Origin: Clitopilus passeckerianus
Lineage: Eukaryota > Basidiomycota > Agaricomycetes > Agaricales > Entolomataceae
Direction: 5' to 3'
Assembly: GCA_944990035.1 (NCBI GenBank)
Contig: CALYLX010000112.1
Span: 186,001 to 250,000, forward strand
Length of the DNA stretch: 64,000 bases
Below the pieces are notes generated by a model that saw only the letters and a list, made by a program, of their open reading frames with translations, did not search any database and was not told the DNA's origin. How positions within the stretch are numbered: the first letter of the stretch is position 1; each line of letters begins with the position of its first letter. Shown piece after piece: positions 12,162 through 23,482 of this stretch. Both the position numbers and the translations under genes were made by a program.

Positions 12162-13960
12162 ATGAGCCGGACGAATGTACCAGATTTCCCATTCACGACT
12201 GGTCCTAAACCAGACTGGGAGTCAGATATTGACTACGGGGATCTGCTAAGGAGTGTACCCAAGAGGTGGGCCATACCATCCGTCGCCGGTTGACTAGAAC
12301 TGACACCCCATCGTAGTTGTGTTATTCTTCAGTCACTTAAGCAATGTATGTAAACATCGTTCCTGTTCCTTTAAACTTGATAACTTACGGGTGGTAGCCA
12401 GAGAAAGATGGCTGTCAGACACCTTCCCGCGTTTCTCGTTCAAAACAAGAGGAAAGAATACAGATCCACAACCTCCTCCTCATATGCTCTATTCTCGAGG
12501 CAAATGTGATCTCAAGATTGGACCTCACACATTCCCAGACACGTCTTTCTATGAAGCCCATTACAAGACACCTCAGAACTCGACACCTGAAACACCTGCT
12601 CCTCAGGTGCCCACGAGTAGTTGGCAGGCTAGGGCTTCGACGAGCTACGGTGCCACTGCTTATGCTACATCTGCTTCGATGACGGCACCATTTCAATCGC
12701 CTCCCACAACCATCAACAAGGGTACGACTTCGACCTTAAGCGCAGGAGACATTAGCCAAACTCTAATCACAAAAGTAAACGAAGCAGCTGCAACCAATCC
12801 AACACTAGCTTCATTGCTGCATCAAGCCGCTGCAGGTACAGCTACCCCCGAGCAACTCAAGACTCTCGGTGTTCTCATACAACAGCTAGCATCTCCAACT
12901 GAACCAATTACGGCTGCATCGGCTACATCGACTACTTCACCCTCAATTGACTCTTTATTGCAGCATCAGTCATCTCCCAGCTCGCCTGTGATCCCGCATC
13001 CGCCTGCTCCAGTGACTGATTTCGATCTAATCATTGAATTCAAGGAGAGGTCGCAGGAGAAGTGGCTGTTTCCTCGTGTTCCGGTAATCCTGAAAAAGGA
13101 TGAAGACGCTGAAGAAGATCAGTACGACATAGCCATCGAAGCCCAGCTACCCTTCGACACTTCAATTGTTCCGTGGCTGCCAGCGAAGAATCAACCAGAG
13201 GAAGCCGTGGAAAAGGACGATGAAGCACCGAGGGAGGTCATATCCTTCAACCTGAAAAGACCTGCCGCACCTTTGTGGGACACTTTGAACCGGTGGTCAG
13301 GCGATGCAGCACAGCAAGAGGAGAACGTAAGGCTAATGGAGGAAATCGTAAGATATCGCAGTGAAAGTAGAACCAGTATCTCCTAACCCGATTACTTAGC
13401 CTCAGCCCGAGCGCATATTCCTGGCACACACGTTACCCCAAGGTGACCTGCTCGTTGCTCTCCAAAATGTAAGTCAAACATGGGCGGTTGGATCAACGAG
13501 ACTAATTCATTTTCTGGCAGGCCTCTCACCCACCTTACCAAATGAAGACTCTTAAACCTGGCGTTAATACGAAAGCACGACCCAGGCGCAGACCCCCGCC
13601 AAAGGCCAAAGATGACACCCAAACACCCCAAAAAGACGCCGAAACAGTACAGGAGAAAACCCCAAGCGCAAAACGGCGCAAAACGACTCAGCCGGAGAAG
13701 AAGACGCCACCGATACCCATACATTGCACCCATTGCAAAAGAACAGATGTCCCGTTGATCCAAGGTGGTCGTAAGTATTTGCCTTTGATCCATTCTTCTG
13801 AAATTATAACAATGGATGTCCAGGATACTGTCGGCCATGCGTCGAAGCAGGTCATGCCACACCGCAACCCTCAAGCCTGGTTTCGACACCTGCACCACCT
13901 GCACCTCAAGCTTCAGCAACGGATTCGAATATACCAGATGTGCCTACAAATATTTCATAA
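12162..13960 (+). CDS. Conserved fungal nuclear protein with C-terminal CxxC pair, possible SWC3-type SWR1-complex subunit
   Basis: The start is MSRTNVPDFPFTTGPKPDWE. Splicing two introns joins RSVPK to SCVILQSLKQSRERWLSD and then TFPRFSFKTR, a coherent conserved block. A Ser/Thr/Ala-rich linker follows, then a folded region FDLIIEFKERSQEKWLFPR, ISFNLKRPAAPLWDTLNRW, ERIFLAHTLPQGDLLVALQN and MKTLKPGVN. A basic nuclear-type segment AKRRKTTQPEKK precedes CTHCKRTDVPLIQGGRYCRPC, two CxxC pairs 13 residues apart, like a shortened GATA finger. I recall this arrangement as SWC3-like, but I cannot confirm that without a profile search. Divergent from BDP1; ends 72 bp before the stop of the convergent gene. 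Confidence 0.6.
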
Positions 13961-14032
13961 TTTATGCTGTAAATGCGACATGATGCGTAAGATAATAATG
14001 ATCCAGTGTAACGATAGCAAAGAACGACAAAT

Positions 14033-17031
14033 CTAATGAACCAGACGTATAGTCCACCCGAGCCACCAAATAATGATTACAACCTGCATAAGCACAATGG
14101 CTAGTTCTGTAATAACAGCCAACCATTGTACAATGATGCTAACCCAGAAGAACGGGAGAGCCGTCCACCTGATACCTTCGTAAGGTATCATCCTGAGATG
14201 ATAGTTGATACTGGAGGAAACCGCTGCTCGCATCTGTAGGATATTAACCGCTACAGATAGAACTGCGAAAAGTAACAACCCCATCCAATGCTGGAGCGAA
14301 CGAGTCGGGACTCTGTAGATAGGGTATCTTTTCGCCTCGCCGGTGAATTCATTCCGGTACAATGGTATGATGAGGAAATCTTGAATGTCTTTGCCGATGG
14401 TGGTTCCGTAGGTACGCCAGACGGGGGTAATGGTATCCAAAAAGAATGTGAGGGTATCCATGCCGAATTCCCAAAACTGTTGGTATTGGTCCTTGTAACT
14501 TTCTTCCAGAGCGACAATATGGGATAGCTGACAAAATGGTTTAGTCAGTTGTATTTTCACTCAGGACATTAAAACATACCTCAGGATATACTACAGATGC
14601 GTGCGATAATGTTTTCTTGTAGCTTTCCTTGGTAGAAGAGTGCACCTCTTGGACCGATCCTAGCCTCTCAGCAACCTCTTTCGCACGTTTACCGATGCGT
14701 TCGCAGTGAGTTTCAAGGACATCCAAAGAGGATACAAGCGAGTCAATTGGATCATCAAGCACACTCCTAGGTATTGAAATCTCCGCAGAGGTTCGCATAA
14801 CAAAGTCTTGGAGAACACTCTGCTGCCGAATTAGGCGCTGGTGAATATCGTCCACTGCACGCCAACCCCTGAATCGGCGAGTGTTGCCAGTAACAGCAGC
14901 CGGGTCGTGGCCAAAGGCGTCCAAAAGCTCCTTTGGTAGTCCTTTGTATTTGACTCCAAGGGATGCCATCGCAGAGTTCTGAGTAGCTTCGTAATCGCGG
15001 ACGGCTCCAGAAATGCGGTTGAGCAGTTGTCGCATCTTGTGATTATGTGTGGAGGCCTCTTCCAGCAACCTTTGAAACGTTCAAACACTGAGATGTGTAT
15101 ATGCGTGAAAGGAACATACCTGGTCTTTTGAGCATATGACTTGTCATTGCTCACATTACGCTTAACCCTCCTTTCATTCGCCTTTGGCCTGAGTTCTGGG
15201 GATCGCGACCGTGCACGGGCTCTCCGTCGACCAATCACCCTATCGACTCCAGGTGATAGGTTCAGGTTGGGCTTGGGAGAATTTGGTAACGATGTTTGTG
15301 AGTGCGTTCCAGATGTCGGCCCAGGGGAAGCGGCGGTAAGCTGAATGGTGATGCCAGGGCTAGTAACCTTGCCTTCATCTTCACTCTTCGATGCCGGGGA
15401 CAACATTAAGCTTTGCTTTGGGATGTCGGCACGTTTGGATCCGTCTGACTGGTCCGCTATGAAGACGTCCTCTTTCTTGACTGCGGCGGACTCTGGGCTA
15501 CGCATAACAGACGCATTTCGGCTAGGAGGTGATGTGGCTGACGCCCCGATTGGCAGGCTGCTGAATGATGAATCATTGCTCCTCCGCGATTCCAGTGAAT
15601 TTCGGGCGGATTCGACAAATGGCTCGAAAGTGACACCGTCATCGTAAGAGATTTTTCTTTCAAATAGCGGAGGGAATAGTCGGTTTGTTGATCCTCGAGA
15701 CAGAACCGGGCGCAATGGCGAAGAACCAGGCTTCTCGGGTGGGGGATTCGGTAGGATAGCATCCTCGGGAATTGGTGTCATGGGATCATGATGTGCTCTC
15801 GCATGAAGGTACTCCTCTATAATGAGGGCGGTAAGATTCCGTGGTGAACGCTCTCCAGGAGTTGCACGTTTCTCGAGATGCTTGAGCCACGTAAACGGCT
15901 CTGCCTTTTCAAGAGTACTTCTAACCAGTTGTTCTTGGCTCGCATACCATCTTGAAATGGCTGCAATATTAAAGGGGGTGCCTTGAGAGATGTTGGTGTA
16001 GACAAGATTGTATCTTCTTCCCAATTGCTCGTTAATTATCTCCGCCTTCCGTAGGGTATTGGGGGATGCTATTGTCCTCAATCTTGCAATCTTGTCTATA
16101 ATTCCATGAGAGTAGATCAAAGGAACACTTGGTACGATGCTCACCGGCATGAGAAATCTCCTGCTTTTCCAATATTGCCTTGACCGGAGGGTAAGATTCT
16201 TTACCTTTCCGTTTAGACATGCTGGCCAGTTTCCAACGCGCATCAGTCCTATCCTCTTCACCGCTCCAGTCGAGAGTTCTGCCATTATCCAACGACGAGG
16301 GAACGAGGCCGGACCGAAATGGCCCTGTCGAAGGCCTGAAGTCAATGTCCGAGCTAGTCCCCGGACCAGTTGGAGATAGAGGAATAGGGCGAGGAACTTC
16401 AGGAATCCCATTCGTTGACACCTGGGCTTGTTGTGCCTGGTCAATCCTGGTAGATGTCGAACGACCTCCGAGTCGAGCTTCTCTCCTTGCCTTCAGTTTC
16501 AGTGCCCGTTGAACATCTTGGAGAATTCTAGGGTCTAATTATAGTTGAGCTGTGTCCGGAATGCATTTGCTAAGTAGTTACCTTCGTGTGCTATAGGCTT
16601 TCATGAGAACGTATATAAGGAAAGATCGAGGAGGTGAACTCACAGAGGTCGTATTCATCTGACACCGAACTGAGCCCCGATTCCTCCTGCTGCACCGACT
16701 CTAGCACTCTCGCTGCGTAGGAATGGCTTGGCCGCGGTGGTGTTACATAGTTGCTAGCGGAACCATGGTGTGGATCGACAAACTCGTCCACTCCGTTGCC
16801 CACCGACTTAACGCGTCGCCGTACCTTGGAGGGAGGTGTCCTTGGAATCGACGTAAAATTACGTTTCGTCGAGTACGTTCTTGATACTGAAGGTCCTAGT
16901 CGTTGTCCGTTCTCTGAAGGACGATGCGATAAACCGGAGGCCCCTGAGTTATCGGCCGGGAAGTATATTCGGGATTGCTTTGAGCTACTCGCAACGACGC
17001 CGAAGGTAGCAGAGGCATCCTCCAGAGGCAT
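14033..17031 (-). CDS. Unrecognised large protein with C-terminal transmembrane segments and coiled coil
   Basis: I do not recognise this family. The start at 17031 (MPLEDASATFGVVASSSKQS) leads into a Ser/Pro/Arg-rich disordered half with basic clusters (TPPSKVRRRVK, RRRARARSRSPEL). A small exon linked by in-phase introns then reads HEDPRILQDVQRALKLKARR. A conserved-looking block follows: DKIARLRTIASPNTLRKAEI, LGRRYNLVYTNISQGTPFN, ISRWYASQEQLVRSTLEKAE. After another disordered stretch comes a helical segment (MRQLLNRISGAVRDYEATQN; CERIGKRAKEVAERLG). Hydrophobic helices end the protein: HWMGLLLFAVLSVAVNILQM, FFWVSIIVQWLAVITELAIV, LMQVVIIIWWLGW. A membrane-anchored scaffold with a cytosolic N-terminus is an inference. 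The small gene at 17055-17805 ends only 23 bp upstream. Confidence 0.7.
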
Positions 17032-17054
17032 TTCCCCAGGACAGTGGTTGGCCC

Positions 17055-17805
17055 CTACTCGTGGTCCACAACAAAGCTGCGGCTCTTAGAGCAAGCGACA
17101 GCAGCCGCTGGTATATGAACGTGTGCAATCACAGGCAATAATGTTGAGCCCCACTGCTTGCACGTCGATTCACGTGCCTTAGGGCGACAGTGTAGGCACA
17201 TACGGGTTTTGACCTGGGGCCCCGCCTTCTTGCAGCAACTTCCCCTTTCAAGGTTACATTGCATCAAATTCAAAACGAATATGTCAAATGGATGTACAAA
17301 GTCTATCATAACTATTTCAAGCGAACAGGCCACGATGCTTGGGTCGTCCAAATGCAAAGCAATTTGTTTTCTTGGCGAAATGATCGGCTGGTATTCTCGA
17401 CATGGAATCGGATGAGGTCTTGAAAATGGATTGAAACAGGAAAGAGGAGCAAGCCTTTTGGGTGAAGCTTGTGATTCTCGTGAGGAGAACGAAGATGAAC
17501 ATGAGGTGCTATTTTTGGCATACGTTGAAGTGGGACTCGCGCGCCGTTGAACTCCAACGTTGTCCAACCTTTGTTCGTGACGAACTTCCTCAGTATTGTA
17601 GGAAGGAGAAATAACTTTAGAAGAGTGGCCGAGCCCCAACTTTTGAGCTTGCGCACCCTTTTGCATGGCGAGCGCCCTTTTGATTTCTTTCTGTATTTGT
17701 TCTTCTATGGAAAGTGGTTAGAAGATATTCGGACAGGAGAGAATCAGCAGGCTCACCTTGTTCTTGCACCTCAGAAGTGGTACGAGCGTGGTATTGCTCA
17801 CTCAT
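17055..17805 (-). CDS. Small hypothetical protein with clustered cysteines
   Basis: Two exons: MSEQYHARTTSEVQEQ, an intron with GTGAGC and CATAG ends, then EEQIQKEIKRALAMQKGAQA and a single open exon to the stop at 17055. The middle is Ser-rich and low-complexity. The last ~80 residues look folded, with a Cys/His set (GSCCKKAG, MCLHCRPKAR, STCKQWGS) and a hydrophobic stretch LLPVIAHVHIPAAAVAC before SRSFVVDHE. The cysteines could bind a metal. No family recognised. Because the next gene on the strand begins 23 bp after this stop, a mis-split single gene is possible: the frame just after the stop is open into the next ATG. Confidence 0.55.
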
Positions 17806-18248
17806 AGTCGCTGTGTATTCTGGGCCGAATATCGTTGCCCAAGGGTTCTACACAAAGAGCTGGGACGGGCGCGAGCTTGAAGTTCCTTGTTGCTTAGATC
17901 CGCGGGGCCGCATGCATAGCTTGCCATTGACCGAAGAGAGCATTGGGGCTTCGAATGCTGGATCTCTGAGCAAAAGTAAGTAGACCAATTTATACAGCTT
18001 GGGTGCTCTCAGGCTTCAGTTCCTCTATCATGGCCAAATGGCCCAACAAAACCTTGCTGAAGATGTTGGCCATTTGGACAATGGTATAATTCTCACCAGC
18101 TTGTGAAGAACAAAGCGTAAAAGGGACACCCTCCGACTTCGGGCTATGAGTTGGACTCAGCTTTGACATTGATGAAGTCGTAGATCGTCACCCGTGAACA
18201 ATGGAAGAAGACACTGTAGCATTGCAAAGCTGAAGCACATTGTGGTTT
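17806..18248. other. Intergenic region with inverted repeat
   Basis: Promoter side of the 17805 gene and 3' flank of SURF1. No convincing exon. It contains the hairpin-forming inverted repeat at 18034-18077 described separately. Confidence 0.4.
18034..18077. repeat. Imperfect inverted repeat, hairpin-forming
   Basis: Left arm CCAAATGGCCCAAC (18034-18047) and right arm GTTGGCCATTTGG (18065-18077) pair over 13 bp with one bulged C, leaving a 17-nt loop. It lies about 170-215 bp beyond the SURF1 stop on the minus strand. It could be a 3' RNA hairpin or a remnant of a palindromic element; nothing around it shows target-site duplication. Confidence 0.5.
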
Positions 18249-19300
18249 CTAGGTAAATCTGGGCATTCTTTTCCCGGGGGATTTTCGCCTTTTTAGTAGC
18301 AGCTGAATGAATCCAAACGTTGTCAAGCCGGATAGCCCATACCTTGGAGGTTTATCAGCCAAACAGGACGGGTGGAGATCAACGGAGTGATTTACCAGGT
18401 AACGACGTAGGAAAGGTGAGCATTCCTCAAATCGACAGTAGGAGGTCGTCCTACTGGAATTCCCTGTAATTGCCTTGTTGCTGCTTCGCCTGCATGGCCC
18501 TCTAGGAAAATATTAGAAACACGCAGAAAGGTGGGATGAATATGCATACCAAAGATTTGCTCCACTAGCACTGGCTGGACATTGGCGGCTTCGCCACCAG
18601 CATATTCGGCCATGGTATCAACGTCTGTCCAATACCATTTGCCTTGCTCAGGATGGTTGTGTGGTGTGAAAGAGTTGCGTGGTTGTGATGTTCTCAGCAT
18701 CCCCAAGACTTCTACTTCTCCCTGCTCTCGTTGATACGCCGAGCTCCCCAGCTGTTCGTTCGATACAAAGCCTCTATCCACCAGAATAGTCGACCCGTTC
18801 TCGCGAATTAGAGGTGTTACTACATGGACTCCGTGTACCCCTTCGCGAACCCGTGGTGCGAATATCATCGAGCGAGCATAATCCCACTTTCCCTTCAGAT
18901 ACACCTTCCGCCAGACAAATTCCGGAATTACCGAGAGGCTAGGGTACAGCTTGTCAGGAAAAACAACGTAGAGTGGAGTACACCTGGCTTACTTCACTTT
19001 AGGTGGAAGAGTGAGTGGGTCTAGAGCAAGCTTCTCTTCTAGTTCATCTATAAGGTTTACTTTCCATTGGAGTCGGTAGAGCTGCCAAGTTCCCAAGGCG
19101 AAAGTGAAGAAGGGCATGAAGCCGACTAAAATCATCGTCGGGGTGACCCATGATTCCTTCCGTGGCTTGTAAATTGTGGGAACGCTAGCCTTTTTCCAAA
19201 AGAATGAACGACTTTGCTGCCCCCAACATTGCTTGATGCTATTAACCCGAAACGGTGAAAGGGTAGGCTGAAGCCTGAGGGTCGAGCGGAAAGCCAGCAT
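18249..19300 (-). CDS. shy1: SURF1/SHY1 cytochrome c oxidase assembly protein
   Basis: SURF1/Shy1 sits in the mitochondrial inner membrane and helps insert haem a into Cox1. The start MLAFRSTLRLQPTLSP gives an Arg/Ser-rich mitochondrial presequence, then SRSFFWKK. TM1 is TPTMILVGFMPFFTFALGTW followed by QLYRLQWKVNLIDELEEKL, the classic SURF1 signature. The intermembrane domain holds SVIPEFVWRKVYLKGKWDYA, VHVVTPLIRENGSTILVDRG and GKWYWTDVDTMAEYA. The intron after VEQIF restores EGHAGEAATRQLQG; then VDLRNAHLSYVVTW ends in TM2, YGLSGLTTFGFIQLLL, and a basic tail. An in-frame ATG at 19342 would add an unlikely leader. Divergent from SLA2, 150 bp between starts. Confidence 0.93.
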
Positions 19301-19450
19301 GGAATGTGTACAGAACGCGTCTTTTCGGATTTCGGATCCCAACTATGGTGATAGCCGTAGGACCCATCGCTGCCCAAAGCGCTGCCTGTAGTGACACCGC
19401 AGTTTCGCCAGCATTTCCTTACCAAACCCTTCAACATCTAAACCACAACC

Positions 19451-22400
19451 ATGTAAGCTATCTATGTAACATGACTGGATGATCTGGCTGATATGCCCAC
19501 CATGCTAGGTTTGGGGGCGGAAGAAGAGGCGGTGGGTTTGATGTCGACGAGGAGATCCACTACCCAACACGACCAGTCGACAAGGATAAGGCTGAAAATG
19601 AGCTCGTTATCAACGTGAAGAAAGCTACAAGCGCAGAAGAAACAGCTCCAAAGCAGAAACACGTCCGAAGTATACTTTTCTGGCTCATTCTTCGATCCGA
19701 TTAATTCAACCACGTTCCCAGAATGCATCGTGTTCACTTGGGATTACCATTCCTCCATTTCATTCTGGAGTGCATTGAAAGTCCAACCCATTCTTGCTGA
19801 TGAAGTTTCAACATTCAAAGCTCTTATTACTGTCCACAAAGTTCTCCAGGAGGGTCATCCGAACGTAGGCGACCCTGTTTGATGAGCTTCCCCACCAATA
19901 ACTTATTATCATCTTTAGACACTGAAAGAAGCACACGGGCAGACAGCTTGGTTGGAGACTTGTGCTCGAACAGTTGCATCCGATGGTCAAAGAGGTACGT
20001 ACACGAATTATGCGCATTCGGCACAGAACCACAGCTTTTTGTTAGGTTACGGGGGTTTGATCAGGACATACGTGCAGTTCATCCTTGCCAAACTAAGGTT
20101 CCATCGCCTGCGACCAGAGTTCAATGGATTGTTTGAGTATGAAGAATATATCACACTGAAGGGAATAGATGACCCTAATGAAGGGTGAGTGCTTTCAATT
20201 CCTTGAGACTGCTAGCTCATCCCTTGAGCAGTTACGAGACGATATCCGACCTGATGACCCTCCAGGATCAGATTGACTCCTTCCAGAAAACGATCTTCTC
20301 GCATTTCCGACACTCGACTAACAACGAATGTCGTATCTCGCCCTCGTTCCTCTCGTCAAAGAGAGTTGGGGAATTTACCGATTCATCACAAGTATGATGA
20401 GGGCCATGTACAGAAGTGAGTTCATGAAATATCGGTTCGGTACACCCATGCTGATTTGATGCCAGGAACGAATGACACCGATGCTATGGAACCCCTCAAA
20501 CAGCGCTATACTTCCCAGCATTATGCCCTTCGCAAATTCTACTACGAGTGCTCGAACTTGAAGTACTTGACTGGGTTGATCAACGTGCCCAAGCTGGCCC
20601 AGGTAGGGCCGCGCAGTTTCCTTGAGAGATGCTTACTCATAGACAAATAGGAACCTCCCAATCTTCTTGATAGCGGAGATGTACCAGACCTCCCCGCTCG
20701 TCCCAAGACTGCCGTCAAGTCACCCTCTCCTCCCCCGGAGCCAACTCCTACCGCGAGGGAAATTGAGGAGCAAGCCCGTATGCTGAAGCAATACGAAGAT
20801 CAGCAATCCGCTCTGCAATCACAGCGAGAAGCAGAAGAACGCCAGCGATTAGAGCTTGAGGCCCAGGCGCAACGCGAGTTTGAACAGCGACAGAGAGAAC
20901 AAGCTGAAGCTCAACGCCTTGCTCAAGAGCAGCTGATGCAGCAACAAATGATGTATAACAATCAAGCCGCCCAACAACAGAGTGAGCTGGAGCGCGAGCT
21001 CTTGGCAATGAGAGGCCAATACGAACGTGACCAGATATTCCTCGAGCAGTATGATCGAGTAAGCGACTCCTTTGAAATCAGCCTGGATTACACTAAGAGA
21101 CATTGTCTGCCAGCGTGTCAAAACCCTCGAAGCAGAGTTAGCTGCTATCAACGGCAACGTTAACTCTCAGCTCTCCTCTAAGGATGACATGATTAAGCAG
21201 CTTCAGGACCAGGTCACCCTCTGGCGTCAGAAGTACGAAGCTTTGGCTAAACTCTATAGTCAACTTCGGTCCGAACATTTGGAGATGCTGGGCAAATTCA
21301 AGCAGCTCCAGTTGAAGGCCAACTCTACCCAGGAAGCCATCGACAAGATGGAGAGGATGGAACGTGATCTAAAGACCAAGAACCTCGAACTGGCTGATAT
21401 GCTTCGCGAGCGTGATCGTGCTCGGTTCGACATGGATCGCATGAAGTCTACACACAAGGAGGATCTTGACAGGCTCCGCCGTGAGCTTGACTTCGCCAAC
21501 GAGCGGGCCGAAGACTCCTCCCGATCCAAGAACTCTGAGGTTTCCACTGTTATGAACAAGTACAACCGACAGATCTCAGAACTCGAGGACTCATTGCGGG
21601 TAAAGCATATTTCTTCAAACATCAAACGTGTACTTAGCTTAAGCTTGCACTATAATAGACCAAGCAATACCGCATTGACGAGCTCCTCGGCAAGCTTGAT
21701 TCAGCTGGGGCCGATATTGAGCGCCTACGCGAGGAGAAAGACCAAGAGATCATGATCTTACAAGAGGGGATGGATAGTACTATCCAGCAACTTTCCGAGA
21801 CACAACAAGTATGTAACCACCGGTTTGGTGTGTTCATCTATCATTCTAACATCACAATTTCAGAGCCAGGGGCTGGTTGAAGAGACCACCAATGCCCAGA
21901 TTGATACACTCATCTTGGACAACCGCAAGAAACTGAACCAAATCATTGGTGAGCGTGAACTTACAGCCCTGTCTCGACTGTTACTTATGCCGTCCATTAC
22001 CAGATTCAATTCTGCAAGCATGCGTCCAGAAAGTTGATGATTCCATCTATGAGCTTGAATCTCTTAGTCAAGCAGGCAACCTCAACTCAACGCCAGAGTA
22101 TACTTTGTCCATGATCGAGAAAGCCGTCAACAACGCAACCGATTTTGCGACGATCTACAACCTCTATCTCGGTGGCGATGTTGGCGGAGAACACGTCGAG
22201 GTTATCAAGTCAGCGAACGAATTCGCTCAATCCCTCTGCGAGGTTCTTGCCAATACCAAGGGAATCACTCGCCTCGCCAGTGACGACGATGCATCAGACA
22301 AAATCATTGGCCTAGCCCGAGCTGCTGGTGATGTTGGTCTCCGCTTTTTCGAGAACCTCCAGTCCTACAAGCTGGATCTGCTCCAGCCTGCCCAGAGGAA

Positions 22401-23238
22401 GGAGGTAGCCATGCGCAATAACAGTCAGGCTCGTGCTTCCTTGACCAAGCTGTCAGAAACAGTGGAGAACCTCATACCAAAGGGCTCCAAAGGTGGCCTT
22501 GCCCGTGCCAACGGAGATATTGGTGACATTGTCGAACAAGAGATGATGAACGCAGCCAACGCCATCGAGGCTGCAACTCAGCGTCTCCAGGAGTTGATGT
22601 CTCGCCCTAGGGACTCCTCACGGTACAGTGCCATTGATCTTCAGGTCCACGATTCCATCCTCTCTGCCGCAATGGCCATCACGAATGCCATCTCTGGCCT
22701 TATCAAGGCGGCTACGGAGTCCCAACAAGAAATTGTTGCCCAAGGGAAAGGATCCAGCTCGACACAGCAATTTTACAAACGCAACAACCGTTGGACAGAG
22801 GGTCTGATTTCTGCCGCGAAATCTGTTGCGTTTGCCACCAACTTGCTCATTGAGTCGGCGGATGGTGTGCTCTCAGGGACACACTCTCTTGAGCAACTCA
22901 TTGTCGCGTCAAATGAGGTAGCTGCTGCGACAGCCCAGCTCGTCGCCGCCTCTCGTGTCAAGGCAAATCTTATGTCGAAGACACAAGAGCGCCTCGAAGC
23001 CGCAGCCAAAGCTGTCACTGATGCTTGCAAAGCCCTCGTTCGGCAAGTCAAAGCCATCTCCGCCAAGCAATCCCAGGAGGAGGAAGTTGATTACACAAAT
23101 ATGGCCGTACTCGAGTTCAAACGCCGTGAGATGGAACAGCAGGTTGAGATTCTTAGGTTGGAGAAGGATTTAGGCGCAGCAAGGCATCGTCTGGGTGCGA
23201 TGAGGCGTGCGGGATATCATACCGATGAAACAGATTAA
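19451..23238 (+). CDS. sla2: Endocytic adaptor SLA2/END4 (HIP1R family), start codon split by an intron
   Basis: SLA2 links clathrin-coated pits to actin. The ANTH domain comes first: ATSAEETAPKQKHVRKCIVF, EVSTFKALITVHKVLQEGHP, YGGLIRTYVQFILAKLRFH, FEYEEYITLKGID. A long coiled coil follows (EEQARMLKQYEDQQ through RLREEKDQEIMILQEG), then the C-terminal I/LWEQ (talin-like) actin-binding domain with VEQEMMNAANAIEAATQRLQ and WTEGLISAAKSVAFATNLLI. Start: AT at 19451-19452, intron 19453-19508 (GTAAGC...CTAG), then G TTT GGG GGC, giving MFGGGRRGGGFDVDEEI; no other in-frame ATG fits. At 20340 the ANTH frame breaks inside NNECRIS|ALVPLVKESWG: one G (TCGGCC to TCGCC) appears to be missing and no intron can bridge it. 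About a dozen introns in all. Confidence 0.94.
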
Positions 23239-23482
23239 GGTGCTTCCACATCAGATGCCCTTACGATATACTTCATTTCGTGGAATGTTTGTGGACCTCA
23301 TAACGTACAGTCTTATTTCGAATCAATTGATTATTTCTGATGGATATGAAAACAAAGGATTGAGTAGTACACTAAAAGAGGATGTTCCTTTCTATTAACA
23401 CAGCGCTATTGAAAATTAAGTGGTATCATTCCTATAGGAAGGAGTTAGAGGAGCAAATTGTGTTATACACATATGTAGATCT

